The notes: generated from the sequence alone by a model not told the origin. DNA of 53,887 nt from an uncultured Methylocystaceae bacterium (GCA_903870245.1 CAIQCB010000017.1:1-53887), one strand, 5' to 3'; counted from the first letter of the stretch, positions 27,280 through 36,208 are shown. Numbers and translations are program-made.

Positions 27280-27890
27280 TCGAAACCCTTTTGTGGACGC
27301 GGCAAGAGGGCTACGCGCTGCTCGACGAGCACCTGGCGCGGCTCGCCGCTTCAAGCGCGGCGTTAGGCTTCGAATTCAACGCTCAAGCCGTCACGATGGC
27401 GCTCGAAAGGATCGTCGCCGCCGCCCCCGATGAGCGCCTGCGCATACGACTGGTCTTATCCAGAAGCGGCGAACTGGAAACAAGCAAAACGCCCATCGCG
27501 GCGATCCCGCCTACGACCATCTGGCGCGTGGCGCTGGCGAAAAACCGGTTTACGGCCTGCGACCCTTTCCTCCGTCACAAAACCACACAACGCGCGCTTT
27601 ACGAAAACGAACTGGAACAGGCCATGAAAATCCATGGCGCCGACGAAGTGCTTTTTCTGAATGAGCGCGATGAAATCTGCGAAGGCGCTCGCGTCAATAT
27701 TTTCGTTCCACACGGTGAGATTTTACGCACGCCGCCTCTCGCCAGCGGACTGCTTCCGGGAACGTTGCGGGCGCGTCTGATTTCAGAAGGACGCGCCAGC
27801 GAGGCTGTGCTTCTCCTGAGGGACCTCCCCGCGCAATTTTATGTCGGAAATTCGGTGCGAGGCCTGGTGCGCGCCACACGCATCATCTAA
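27228..27890 (+). CDS. pabC: Aminodeoxychorismate lyase / class IV aminotransferase (PabC)
   Basis: 220 aa, PLP fold-type IV. LIETLLWTRQEGYALLDEHLARL at the N-terminus, the lysine-bearing FLRHKTTQRALYE (K is the PLP site), EVLFLNERDEICEGARVNIF and LASGLLPGT are the family blocks. It should split 4-amino-4-deoxychorismate to p-aminobenzoate and pyruvate. The reading frame begins 52 bp before the end of pabB, so the two are translationally linked. It is shorter than E. coli PabC (269 aa) mainly at the N-terminus; PabB-linked forms are often this size. Confidence 0.88.
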   Translation: MSDQSAVSERVDKRFGLIETLLWTRQEGYALLDEHLARLAASSAALGFEFNAQAVTMALERIVAAAPDERLRIRLVLSRSGELETSKTPIAAIPPTTIWRVALAKNRFTACDPFLRHKTTQRALYENELEQAMKIHGADEVLFLNERDEICEGARVNIFVPHGEILRTPPLASGLLPGTLRARLISEGRASEAVLLLRDLPAQFYVGNSVRGLVRATRII

Positions 27891-27960
27891 TCCCAACTGT
27901 GGCGCGGCGGCGCATCCTACAGCTGGAAGCTAGAATTATCAGTTGGTTACATGCCAGAGA

Positions 27961-28170
27961 TCAAGACGCGCGCGCGCGCTTGCGACGTTTGCGTCCAACG
28001 CCCTGACCGCTCTCCTGATCGGGCGCCCGGGTCGTCGGAGGACCCTGCTCTTCCTCCATGCGGCAGTAGCGAACGCCAAGGAAGAATAGGATTTCAGCGC
28101 CGCCCGCCACGGGTGCGGCGAGATGCTGCGGGGTTTTCGCACGTGGCTTGAAGGCGATTATCTGTCCCAT
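27961..28170 (-). CDS. Small conserved alphaproteobacterial protein of unknown function
   Basis: 69 aa beginning MGQIIAFKPRAK, with a hydrophobic AEILFFLGVRYCRMEE centre and a basic GRKRRKRARAS tail. I recall this layout from short hypothetical proteins conserved in Rhizobiales, but no function is known to me. It is convergent with pabC, with 70 bp between the stops. The basic tail could bind RNA or DNA; that is a guess. Confidence 0.6.
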   Translation of the reverse strand: MGQIIAFKPRAKTPQHLAAPVAGGAEILFFLGVRYCRMEEEQGPPTTRAPDQESGQGVGRKRRKRARAS

Positions 28171-28874
28171 GCTGTCGCCCTTGCGTCCGTTTCGCAGGAT
28201 GTTGAATCAATCCTCGTCTTGAGATTAGGACCGGGGGATGGTTAACGATCCGTCAAAATCCGCCATGAAACGTGTTTTTTAGGTTTCCTGAGCCTCTCGG
28301 CGAAGAAATCTCACCAGTCAGCGAAGAGCCAGGGCCGGGCGACTAGAGCAGTTCCCGGCCTGGTTGAGTCAAGAGGCTCTTGCCTTGTATCTTGAGGCGC
28401 ATTCCTTGGCCGAAAAGATTTCAACACCGGCGGAAAGCGCTCCGCGACATCAGGACAGCCGCCACGCAGCGCATCCATCTGGAAGCCATGCGCAAATTGT
28501 TCATCTGAGATATTTATTAATTTTTGCACGGCTCTCGATCCATCGAGACGCCAGCCCTCCAGCTTTGACTGACAATGATGGTTTTTTACACGTCTGCGCT
28601 TTTTGAGATTGCAAATCTTTCCTCGTTAATAAACTTTATCTCATTGTCAGGCGCAGGAACGGACGCCAGGACGACAACATTGGACAAAAAAACCAATAGG
28701 CCGTTTGCAAAAGAGCATGCATCAATACGATCGGCGTCCTGTTACGCATGGAAGATAGAAATTGCCGCAAATCCGCTGGAAGCGACAGTTCCTCCTTTTG
28801 GCAAATGATCCTCGAAGCCGCTTGATTAACGCACTGACATTGAGTTTACTAATTAACCTTGTGATATTGCCAGC

Positions 28875-28921
28875 GTTGCATATTTGCAACACGCGCTCAT
28901 TATATGAATTTCACAAATTCA
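28875..28921. promoter_or_regulatory. Two palindromes upstream of the LdtR-like gene
   Basis: GTTGCA at 28875-28880 with TGCAAC at 28885-28890 (4-bp spacer), and TGAATTT at 28905-28911 with AAATTCA at 28915-28921 (3-bp spacer). Both have the size of MarR-type operators (about 16-17 bp). Their centres are about 30 bp apart. They lie about 130-175 bp before the start codon. Confidence 0.5.
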
Positions 28922-28922
28922 T

Positions 28923-28959
28923 TTTTGATTCACTGCAATTATCTCAACTTTTGATTCAC
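28923..28959. repeat. Pair of 11-bp direct repeats TTTTGATTCAC
   Basis: Exact copies at 28923-28933 and 28949-28959, 26 bp apart start to start, between the palindromes and the LdtR-like gene. A second regulator's direct-repeat site is possible. Confidence 0.5.
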
Positions 28960-29048
28960 GCTGCTTCTTAAATAGCTATTCACGGGCTGCGGCTAGTTTC
29001 CCCCATGAAGAGCATACAGCCTCGTCTGGAACATAGGGAGACAAATCC

Positions 29049-29546
29049 ATGCGCACGGAAGCCAAGCAAGGCGCAAACTGCCCGTCCATGATCATGCCGG
29101 CGTATATCGACACGATCATGCTACTGGAGCGCCTCCATCGTCGGATGCAAGAGGTAGTCAAGGATGCGCTGGATCGTGCAGGGATTGAAGAGATCAACGC
29201 TGTTCAAGCGCTCATGCTCTACAATATCGCCGATCAGGAACTGAGCGTTTCTGAACTGAGAGCCCGAGACTATTACACAGGCTCAAATTCATCCTACAAC
29301 GTCAAAAAACTCGTTGAGGCCGGGTATATTACCTACGCAAAATCACGCATTGATCGTCGCTGCGCCCGGATCAGCCTTGGTGAGCGTGGCAAAGAGATTC
29401 ATGCGCTGGTCGCCAGAGCCTATGAGAAACACGCCCGCACGCTAGATTGCGTTGGCGGCGTGGAGGCCAGCGATCTATCCGCTATAAACAATTCTCTCGG
29501 TAAACTCGATCGCTTTTGGGAAGATCAGATTCAATACAGACTTTGA
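29049..29546 (+). CDS. MarR-family winged-helix regulator, LdtR-like
   Basis: 165 aa with GGGAG correctly placed upstream of the ATG. The N-terminal helix is followed by INAVQALMLYNIADQELSVSELRARDYYTGSNSSYNVKKLVEAGYI, the winged-helix DNA-binding region, and by KSRIDRRCARISLGERGKEI, the wing with its conserved Asp-Arg-Arg. This pattern fits the LdtR branch known from Rhizobiales, where LdtR controls L,D-transpeptidase and stress genes. No transpeptidase gene is adjacent. Palindromes upstream suggest autoregulation. It converges with the UPF0114 gene. Confidence 0.8.
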   Translation: MRTEAKQGANCPSMIMPAYIDTIMLLERLHRRMQEVVKDALDRAGIEEINAVQALMLYNIADQELSVSELRARDYYTGSNSSYNVKKLVEAGYITYAKSRIDRRCARISLGERGKEIHALVARAYEKHARTLDCVGGVEASDLSAINNSLGKLDRFWEDQIQYRL

Positions 29547-29585
29547 TCTCGGATTGATGTCTGAAAACCCTGGTCCCTGAAAACA

Positions 29586-30086
29586 TCAATGTTTAGGGCG
29601 ATGACCGGAAAGCCAATCAGATACGGCATATGCGAGACTGGAAGCGACAAAGGTCATGTGAATTGCAATGTAGAAATATAAATCGCGATCTGCGAGTTCG
29701 GAGACGTCCATAAATGCTCCCAACAATTTGATCGCCGAGATCGCGACTACCGTTGTAAGCAACTTGAGTTTGAGCTGGGAAAAATCGATCGAGCCCATCC
29801 AGTCAGGCCAGCCGGTCGCCTCCTTGTCATGAACCGTCGATACGAAGTTCTCGTAAACCGAGATTGCAACAATCACGACAAGCGCCCCTGTCAGGGTTTC
29901 ATCGATCAAATCGAGCAATTCGAGAACGACCTCTTCTTTTTTACCGAGCAGGACGGTATGCATCATATGCCAGGTCGTCATGCCGGCGTTAAACATGAGC
30001 GACATCAGGCCGATTGTCAGCATGACAAGGAATGGCGCTAGCAGCCATCGCGAGAAAAACATATAGTTTTCGAAAAGACGTTTCAT
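29586..30086 (-). CDS. UPF0114/YqhA-family inner-membrane protein
   Basis: 166 aa. Four hydrophobic segments lie near residues 10-32, 65-85, 108-128 and 135-155; the block DLIDETLTGALVVIVAISVYENFVS and the late LKLLTTVVAISAIKLL are typical of the YqhA/UPF0114 family (PF03350). Family function is not established. It is convergent with the LdtR-like gene; an 8-bp inverted repeat (ATTGATGT 29553-29560, ACATCAAT 29583-29590) spans the junction and might work as a two-way terminator. Confidence 0.85.
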   Translation of the reverse strand: MKRLFENYMFFSRWLLAPFLVMLTIGLMSLMFNAGMTTWHMMHTVLLGKKEEVVLELLDLIDETLTGALVVIVAISVYENFVSTVHDKEATGWPDWMGSIDFSQLKLKLLTTVVAISAIKLLGAFMDVSELADRDLYFYIAIHMTFVASSLAYAVSDWLSGHRPKH

Positions 30087-30149
30087 GCCAAAGACTCTAA
30101 GTTAAAATACGTTGAATGATGTAATCTGGTCCAGAAGACATCTTGAAAA

Positions 30150-30992
30150 TCAGCGTAGACCGAATCCGAGGGCGATCAGCGCATCGCGTATTTTATCACG
30201 CCCGCTCATGGCGTCGGCTCCGCGCACGCGGGAAAGAACCTGCCTCACCCATCCCTGCTCGGGAAGTCCTTGCTCTTTTTGAAAGTCGCGGAATATAACA
30301 TCAAGCGTTTCTACGGCCTCGCGTTGGGCGTCGCCCCACTGATATTGCTCGCGGTGTAATACAGCCGCTTGACCCAGCCGAGGCTTAACGGCGGCGTTCG
30401 CCGCCGGATCGGGAACGCCAACCGTCATACCGAATACGGCGAAGACATTGGGTGGTAAGTTTAGCTCCTTCGCGACCGCCTCGGGATGATTGCGCATGGC
30501 GCCGATATAGCAGCAGCCGAGCCCGAGCGACTCAAGGGCTATCGCGGCGTTCTGCGCCGCAAGCGCGGCATCGACGATCCCCGTCATAAAAATTTCGAGA
30601 TAAGGTAGAGCGGCCGCGTCGCGGCCCTTTTCCCTGCCGATCATTTCGAGGCGCGCCAGATCGCACAGCCAGATCAGCAATAACGGACAATCACGAATAT
30701 GTTGCTGGCCGCCTGCGAGATCGGCAAGACGAATTTTTCGCGCCTCATCTTCGACAGCAACAACGCTCCAGACCTGTAAATTGGAAGAGGTCGAGGCCGA
30801 CGATGCGGCCGCAATAATCGTCTCCAGGACTCCCTCGGGGAGTTTTTGCGGCAGATAATGTCGATGCGATCGATGTGCGAGCAGCGTATCGAGCGTATCA
30901 TTCCACTGGGCCGGGCTTGGACCGTCGTCACGCCGATAGCGTTCGAAAATTGCTGCGGCGCCGTCTGCGTCTGGAGAATCGGGCTTGTTCAT
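30150..30992 (-). CDS. Nitroreductase-family flavoprotein (NfsA-type)
   Basis: 280 aa from ATG 30992 (GAGAG upstream; a TTG one codon earlier is also possible). HRSHRHYLPQKLP near residue 41 begins the FMN-binding nitroreductase fold, followed by SSASTSSNLQVWSVVAV, then LGLGCCYIGAMRNHPE and FAVFGMTVGVPD. It has the about 40-residue C-terminal extension of NfsA-type NADPH oxidoreductases. These reduce nitro compounds, quinones or flavins. It follows gck on the same strand by 25 bp, so it may be read through from the serine-cycle operon; no metabolic reason is obvious. Confidence 0.82.
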   Translation of the reverse strand: MNKPDSPDADGAAAIFERYRRDDGPSPAQWNDTLDTLLAHRSHRHYLPQKLPEGVLETIIAAASSASTSSNLQVWSVVAVEDEARKIRLADLAGGQQHIRDCPLLLIWLCDLARLEMIGREKGRDAAALPYLEIFMTGIVDAALAAQNAAIALESLGLGCCYIGAMRNHPEAVAKELNLPPNVFAVFGMTVGVPDPAANAAVKPRLGQAAVLHREQYQWGDAQREAVETLDVIFRDFQKEQGLPEQGWVRQVLSRVRGADAMSGRDKIRDALIALGFGLR

Positions 30993-31017
30993 CAAGAGTT
31001 CTCTCAGAATGAGCGCA

Positions 31018-32295
31018 TCATACCCGCTTGGGCACGAGGATAGCGCGGAAATCGTTTACATTTGTGCGCGTCGGACCCGTGACCACCAAATCGCCCAGAG
31101 CCTCGAAGGCGGAGAACGCGTCATTATTGGCGAAGAGTCCCTTGAGATCGACGCCAGATTTTTGCGCGCGCGCAAAACTGTCAGCGGTCATGATCGCGCC
31201 AGCGTTGGTTTCGACCCCATCAATGCCGTCAGTGTCGCAGGCGAGAGCTGAAACGCCGCCAAAACCTTCAAGCGCCAGAGTCAGCCCGAGCAGAAACTCG
31301 GCGTCGCGTCCGCCCTTACCATTTCCACGTACTGTGACAGTCGTTTCGCCGCCGGATATCAGCGCCACTGGCGGCTGAAAAGGCTGTCCGTGCAACGCGA
31401 TCTGTTTGACGATGCCCGCGTGAACCAGTGCAACATCGCGAGACTCTCCTTCGAGATCGCCGAGAATACACGGCGTGTATCCCGCTTGCCTTGCAACCGC
31501 CGCCGCCGCATCGAGCGATCCCTGCGGCGTTGCGATCAGAATATTCTGCACGCGCTCGAAAACCGCATCGCCCGGCTTGGGGGTCTCGCATGCGGAGCTG
31601 GAAAGGTGCTTCAATACCGCCGCCGGCGCATCGATTTTATATTTGGCGATCACCGCGAGCGCATCTTCGCGCGTCGTCGGATCGGGGACGGTAGGGCCGG
31701 AGGCGATCACTGAGAGATCATCGTTCGGCACATCGGAAATCATCAAAGCGACAACCCGAGCGGGAGCCGCCGCGCGCGCAAGGCGTCCCCCCTTGATGGC
31801 GGAGAGATGTTTGCGCACGCAATTCATCTCGGAAATATTCGCGCCGCTTTTTAACAACGCCTTATTGACGGCCTGTTTCTCTTCGAGAGTCACGCCCTCG
31901 GCGGGTAGCGCCATCAGCGCAGAGCCGCCGCCAGAAATCAGCGCCAGCACAAGATCGTCTTCGGTTAACCCCTGCACGGCTTGCAGAATACGCTTCGCGG
32001 CTTCTCGCCCGGCTGCATCCGGCACCGGATGCGATGCTTCTATCACCTCGATCTGGCTTGTCGGCGCGCCGTGATCGTAACGGGTAACGACCAGACCTTC
32101 GAGTGGGCCGCCATGCCAGTTCGCCTCGACCGCCGCCGCCATAGAGGCCGCCGCCTTACCGGCGCCGACGACAATCGTGCGGCCCTTCGGCGGCGCAATC
32201 GTCTTTAAATGCTGGGGCAGACAAAGTGCGGGCGACGCAGCGCCGACGGCGGCGTCGAACATGGCGCGGAGAAGCTGGCGGGTGTCGTCAGACAT
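31018..32295 (-). CDS. gck: Glycerate 2-kinase (MOFRL family)
   Basis: 425 aa. The N-terminal DUF4147 domain has VVGAGKAAASMA, LALISGGGSALM and NCVRKHLSAIKGGRLA; the C-terminal MOFRL domain has LISGGETTVTVRGNGKGGRDAEFLLG and DTDGIDG. This family phosphorylates glycerate at C2. In the serine cycle that step gives 2-phosphoglycerate, which enolase turns into PEP. Its place directly after mcl, at the end of the cluster, supports this role over tartrate or hydroxypyruvate breakdown. In Methylobacterium extorquens gck is not in the main cluster, so its inclusion here is worth noting. Confidence 0.93.
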   Translation of the reverse strand: MSDDTRQLLRAMFDAAVGAASPALCLPQHLKTIAPPKGRTIVVGAGKAAASMAAAVEANWHGGPLEGLVVTRYDHGAPTSQIEVIEASHPVPDAAGREAAKRILQAVQGLTEDDLVLALISGGGSALMALPAEGVTLEEKQAVNKALLKSGANISEMNCVRKHLSAIKGGRLARAAAPARVVALMISDVPNDDLSVIASGPTVPDPTTREDALAVIAKYKIDAPAAVLKHLSSSACETPKPGDAVFERVQNILIATPQGSLDAAAAVARQAGYTPCILGDLEGESRDVALVHAGIVKQIALHGQPFQPPVALISGGETTVTVRGNGKGGRDAEFLLGLTLALEGFGGVSALACDTDGIDGVETNAGAIMTADSFARAQKSGVDLKGLFANNDAFSAFEALGDLVVTGPTRTNVNDFRAILVPKRV

Positions 32296-32360
32296 GACTC
32301 TTGTTCCAGACAGTTAAAAAACGCTCCCCCGCAGACTATGCGGGAGAGCGCGCTGGTTCT

Positions 32361-33335
32361 TTACGAACCGCTGATGGCGCTGGCCTTCTCGATCAGCGCC
32401 TCGGCCATACGGATCGAGGCGATATCGATCAAACGACCGTCGAGCGACACGGCTCCCTTACCTTCCTTTGCGGCCTGGGCCATCGCATCAAGGATACGAC
32501 GCGCCTTTGTCACTTCGGCCTCCGAGGGAGTGTAAACCTCATTGGCGAGTTCGATCTGCGAGGGATGGATCGCCCACTTGCCCTCATAGCCGAGAACGGC
32601 GGCGCGCTTGGCGGCGGCCTTGTAGCCTTCCGGATCGTTGAAATCGCCGAAAGGCCCATCGATCGGACGCAGGCCATAGGCGCGGCAGGCGACCATCATG
32701 CGAGTCTGGGCGGCGTGCCACTGATCCATCCAGTAATAATCGCGCTCGCCGTTCGAATCCTTGTCGGTGAGAACGCCATAATCCGGATTCACGCCGCCAA
32801 TGACGGTCGTGCGAGCGCGTGTCGAGGCGGCGTAATCGGCAACGCCGAAAGACATCGCTTCGAGGCGCTTCGAGGACTGAGCGATGGCCTCGACATTGGC
32901 CATGCCGAGAGCTGTCTCGATCAGCACTTCGATGCCAATGCGCTTGGTGCGCTTCTTGTATTGCTCGATTTGCGTGATCATCATGTCGATAGCGTAGACG
33001 TCCTGCGGCACGCCAACCTTGGGAATCAGCACCACGTCAAGACGCGGACAGTTTTCCAGCACGTCGACGACATCGCGATAGCAATAATGCGTATCGAGGC
33101 CGTTGATGCGCAAGGTCATCGTTTTCTTGCCCCAGTCGATGTCGTTGAGGCCCTGAATGATGTTCTTGCGGGCCTGCTCCTTGTCGTCCGGAGCGACAGC
33201 ATCCTCAAGATCAAGGAACACGACGTCGGCCTTGGAGGTCGCGGCTTTCTCGAACATGCCCGGCGCCGAACCCGGCACGGCGAGTTCCGAACGGTGGAGA
33301 CGCGGCGTTGCCTGCTCGATCAGTGTAAAGCTCAT
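32361..33335 (-). CDS. mcl: Malyl-CoA lyase
   Basis: 324 aa, the same length as the Methylobacterium enzyme, from ATG 33335 with AAAGGGG upstream. It is a CitE-like TIM-barrel: LHRSELAVPGSAPGMFEKAA, VFLDLEDAVAPDDKEQAR (Mg-binding acidic residues), LRINGLDTHYCYRDVV, LIETALGMANVEAIA and KWAIHPSQI are the family blocks. It splits malyl-CoA to acetyl-CoA and glyoxylate, closing the serine cycle. It follows ppc by 28 bp. Confidence 0.96.
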   Translation of the reverse strand: MSFTLIEQATPRLHRSELAVPGSAPGMFEKAATSKADVVFLDLEDAVAPDDKEQARKNIIQGLNDIDWGKKTMTLRINGLDTHYCYRDVVDVLENCPRLDVVLIPKVGVPQDVYAIDMMITQIEQYKKRTKRIGIEVLIETALGMANVEAIAQSSKRLEAMSFGVADYAASTRARTTVIGGVNPDYGVLTDKDSNGERDYYWMDQWHAAQTRMMVACRAYGLRPIDGPFGDFNDPEGYKAAAKRAAVLGYEGKWAIHPSQIELANEVYTPSEAEVTKARRILDAMAQAAKEGKGAVSLDGRLIDIASIRMAEALIEKASAISGS

Positions 33336-33363
33336 TTTATTTTCCCCTTTCTGTGGTGTGGTG

Positions 33364-36111
33364 TCAGCCGGTGGCCCCAAGGCCAGCGGCGATGCAACTG
33401 ATGGAAATCAGAAGCGGGACCTTGGTGTCCTCTTTTTCCGCTTCGTTTTGTGCGGATCTGAACCTGCCAAGCAGATCGACCTGCTCGCGATTAACTTCAT
33501 TAATCGTCGGCAGTCGCTGCGCGAGCCGAGCCTGATACTCCTTGAACCGATCGGCGATCTGCTCGCTGCCGGTGACGCGCAACACCATGTCGCGTGTTAG
33601 CATGAACTCTTTCTCGATCTCTCCGAAAATTTTATCGCGGACGCCCTCGTCGGCGACAAGACCAGCATATTGACGGGCGATGGAGAGATCGACCAGCGCA
33701 AGGGTTTTCTCAACTTCGTCGAGGATAAGGCGGAAGAGGCGCGACTCCTCGAACATGCGTCGGAGAAGTTCGACGCCGCGCTCTCCTCGCGCATCCGTGA
33801 AGGCCTTAAGCCCCGATCCGACCCCATACCAGCCTGTGATCGCATGACGGTTTTGGGCCCAGGCGAAAACCCAGGGAATAGCGCGCAAATCGGCAAGGCT
33901 CTTGGCGCCAAAACGCCGCGCGGGACGCGAACCGATATTCAGCAGCGAGATTTCCTCAAGCGGACTGGCCGACTGAAAGTAGGTGACAAGATCGGGGTCG
34001 CCGATAAATTTTTCATAGGCGGCAAAGGACGCGTCGGAGATTTCCTCCAATACCGCTTCGAATTCGGCATGCGGGGCAAGCGCTTCCTCACGCTCCGATT
34101 TGAGGGCATGAGCGAAGACGGAAGAGGCCAGAAGCTCCATCTGATAGGCGGCTGTGCCGCGATTCGCATATTTGAAGGAGACCACTTCGCCCTGCTCCGT
34201 AACACGGAAGCGCCCGCGAATAGAGCCTGCGGGCTGAGCGGCGATAGCATGACCGGTCGGGGCTCCGCCGCGGGAGACGGAACCGCCACGACCATGAAAG
34301 AAGGCGATGGCGACATCATTCTCGCGTCCGACTTCCGTCAATCGCGCCTGCGCCTTGTAGAGCTCCCAGTTCGAGGAAAAGAACCCGCCATCCTTGTTGC
34401 TGTCCGAATAGCCGATCATCACTTCCTGAAGATCACCCTGCGCATGGGTGCTACGACGAACAACAGGTATTTTCAGCAAGTCTTGCATGATCGCCGGGGC
34501 GTCACGCAGATCGGAAATAGTCTCAAACAATGGCACGACCGGCAATGTCAGGTGATCGACGCCCGCCGCATCCGCGAAGAGACCAGCCTCCTTGGCCAGA
34601 AGGTATACCCCAAGCACGTCACTGACCGAGTGGGTCATCGAAAGAATGAAACTGCCGAAGGCCTCGCGATCCAGTCGATTACGCAGATCGGCGACGACCT
34701 CGAACATCTCGATGACGTCACGCGCGTCCGCCGTCAATGTTTCACGCGGAACCGGCTCCCTGCGCGGCGCGTCAAGCTCCGCCAGCAGCCATTCGCGCCA
34801 GGCGGCGCTCTCGACATCCGGCGGCGTCTGAGCGCCGGTCCGCAGCCTCCACAATTCATGCAGCGCCTGCGTGGTGCGCGTGGTGTTTTGGCGTATATCG
34901 AGCCGGACTGTGCTGAAACGGAAGATCTCGACGGCGCGCCGAATCGGCCGGACGATATCGACAGCAAGCGCTTCGCTTTTCGCTTCCGTCAGCGCTTTTT
35001 CCAAAATCAACAATTCACCGATCAATGCGTCGGCGCTCCGGTAGCGCGCGCCGGAAGTGGGCTCGTCCTTGGCGGCCAGAATTGTCTGATCGAGTTTGCG
35101 CAGGATCGTTGTAACAAATTGACGATAGGGCTCGTTCTGATTACGCGCCGCAATTGCCTCGCCGTCGGGCAGGTCCGACAAACGTCGCTCCAGTTCGACG
35201 CGAAACGCCTCCGGGATGACGGCGGCGCGTTGACTGATCGAGAGCGTGCGCACCAGATCGACAATGCGATTACGATAGTAGTTCAGACTGGCCAGCGCGT
35301 TCTGGCGCATAGTATTTCGTGTCACGTCATTGGTGACGAATGGATTGCCGTCGCGATCGCCGCCGATCCATGAACCGAACTGGAAAAACGGCGTTACATC
35401 GAATTTCTCTTTCGGGTAATGCCTTTTAAGAGCCCGTTCGAAGGAAGACAGAAGCTCCGGAGCCAAATCGAATATGCTTTCCGAAAAGAAGTGCTGACCC
35501 CAAGAGACCTCATGCTCGACCGTCGGCTTCTCAAGATGAAGTTCGCCGGTCAACCAGAGCAGTTCGACCTGGTCGTAAATCGATTTCACCAGAGCTTCGC
35601 GTTCGCGGTCGGTCCAGCGAGTCGACTCCAGCTCCCGCAGCAGCAGATAAATGCGACGGTATTTTTCCAGGATAGAGACGCGTTTGGCCTCGGTCGGATG
35701 GGCCGTAATGACAGGACGAATGCGCAAGGTCTGCAATTGAGCGTGAATTTCCTCCGGAGTAACTCCGGCGGCGGCAGCGCTTGATAAAACGTAGTCGAAT
35801 GTGCCGAGCAATTTGTCGTGACCGCGTTCGCGCTCGATTCGCCGCCGACGACGCATGGCGTAGGCCTGCTCGGCGATCGACACCAACTGGAAAAGAATGC
35901 CCTGGGCCTGTAACGCCCGGGCCATCTCGCGCGGGGCCAACCCTGCGCCCGCCCGGGAATCGCGCAGCACGGGCTCGATCTCTGGCATATGGCGACGTAC
36001 GACGGCGAGGAGCTGTTCACGCAGAAAAGCGGACGCCTCTGTCACCGAGCGGGTCGCAAACGCCGATGGCAGGACGATCGCCGGCGCCGCGTTGAACTTG
36101 TCGTCCGCCAT
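33364..36111 (-). CDS. ppc: Phosphoenolpyruvate carboxylase
   Basis: About 915 aa from the ATG at 36111 (MADDKFNAAP), preceded by GGGGTG; the frame stays open to 36171 but the first 20 residues look unlike the family. The catalytic histidine is in VITAHPTEAKR; the glycine-rich loop GRGGSVSRGGAPTG, the SNWELYKAQ segment and QPAGSIRGRFRVTEQGE are conserved. It adds bicarbonate to PEP, giving oxaloacetate, the carboxylation step of the serine cycle. It sits between mtkB and mcl as in Methylobacterium. A 120-bp gap before it holds hairpins, unlike the tight spacing elsewhere, so ppc may have its own control. Confidence 0.95.
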   Translation of the reverse strand: MADDKFNAAPAIVLPSAFATRSVTEASAFLREQLLAVVRRHMPEIEPVLRDSRAGAGLAPREMARALQAQGILFQLVSIAEQAYAMRRRRRIERERGHDKLLGTFDYVLSSAAAAGVTPEEIHAQLQTLRIRPVITAHPTEAKRVSILEKYRRIYLLLRELESTRWTDREREALVKSIYDQVELLWLTGELHLEKPTVEHEVSWGQHFFSESIFDLAPELLSSFERALKRHYPKEKFDVTPFFQFGSWIGGDRDGNPFVTNDVTRNTMRQNALASLNYYRNRIVDLVRTLSISQRAAVIPEAFRVELERRLSDLPDGEAIAARNQNEPYRQFVTTILRKLDQTILAAKDEPTSGARYRSADALIGELLILEKALTEAKSEALAVDIVRPIRRAVEIFRFSTVRLDIRQNTTRTTQALHELWRLRTGAQTPPDVESAAWREWLLAELDAPRREPVPRETLTADARDVIEMFEVVADLRNRLDREAFGSFILSMTHSVSDVLGVYLLAKEAGLFADAAGVDHLTLPVVPLFETISDLRDAPAIMQDLLKIPVVRRSTHAQGDLQEVMIGYSDSNKDGGFFSSNWELYKAQARLTEVGRENDVAIAFFHGRGGSVSRGGAPTGHAIAAQPAGSIRGRFRVTEQGEVVSFKYANRGTAAYQMELLASSVFAHALKSEREEALAPHAEFEAVLEEISDASFAAYEKFIGDPDLVTYFQSASPLEEISLLNIGSRPARRFGAKSLADLRAIPWVFAWAQNRHAITGWYGVGSGLKAFTDARGERGVELLRRMFEESRLFRLILDEVEKTLALVDLSIARQYAGLVADEGVRDKIFGEIEKEFMLTRDMVLRVTGSEQIADRFKEYQARLAQRLPTINEVNREQVDLLGRFRSAQNEAEKEDTKVPLLISISCIAAGLGATG

Positions 36112-36130
36112 GAATTTCACCCCCCGCCCC

Positions 36131-36146
36131 GACGCCGCTCGGCGTC
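36131..36146 (-). promoter_or_regulatory. Tight hairpin in the ppc leader
   Basis: GACGCCG and CGGCGTC form an exact 7-bp stem with a 2-bp turn, 20-35 bp upstream of the ppc start codon. It is close enough to influence ribosome loading. Symmetry and position only. Confidence 0.35.
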
Positions 36147-36184
36147 CGTCTTCCACTGCGGAAGAAACCAAAAAAACCTATGCT

Positions 36185-36208
36185 AAAAAAGCGGCGGAGA
36201 AGTCGCCG
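36185..36208 (-). terminator. Possible weak terminator or attenuator between mtkB and ppc
   Basis: On the minus strand CGGCG (36208-36204) and CGCCG (36196-36192) form a short stem that is followed, after one base, by six T (36190-36185). It starts about 24 bp past the mtkB stop. The stem is only 5-6 bp, so full termination is unlikely; partial attenuation is possible. Confidence 0.35.

Larger units (their letters stand above)
28171..29048. other. Gene-poor stretch upstream of the LdtR-like regulator
   Basis: 878 bp. No open frame in either strand looks real: the longest (72-80 aa) lack ribosome sites, family motifs and GC-skewed third positions. The right half is AT-rich. Between 28873 and 28960 it contains two palindromes and an 11-bp direct repeat, listed separately, next to the regulator gene. 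A non-coding RNA cannot be excluded. Confidence 0.55.

Noticed and set aside
28575-28808. 77-codon plus-strand open frame in the gene-poor stretch
   Set aside because: No ribosome site, no motif, low-information composition.
32301-33401. 366-codon plus-strand open frame opposite mcl
   Set aside because: Antisense shadow of malyl-CoA lyase; composition rich in Arg/His/Asp typical of reverse-strand reading.
33670-35373. 567-codon open frame on the plus strand opposite ppc
   Set aside because: It is the antisense of a well-supported phosphoenolpyruvate carboxylase; long opposite-strand frames are expected in GC-rich codon use. No family motif or ribosome site.
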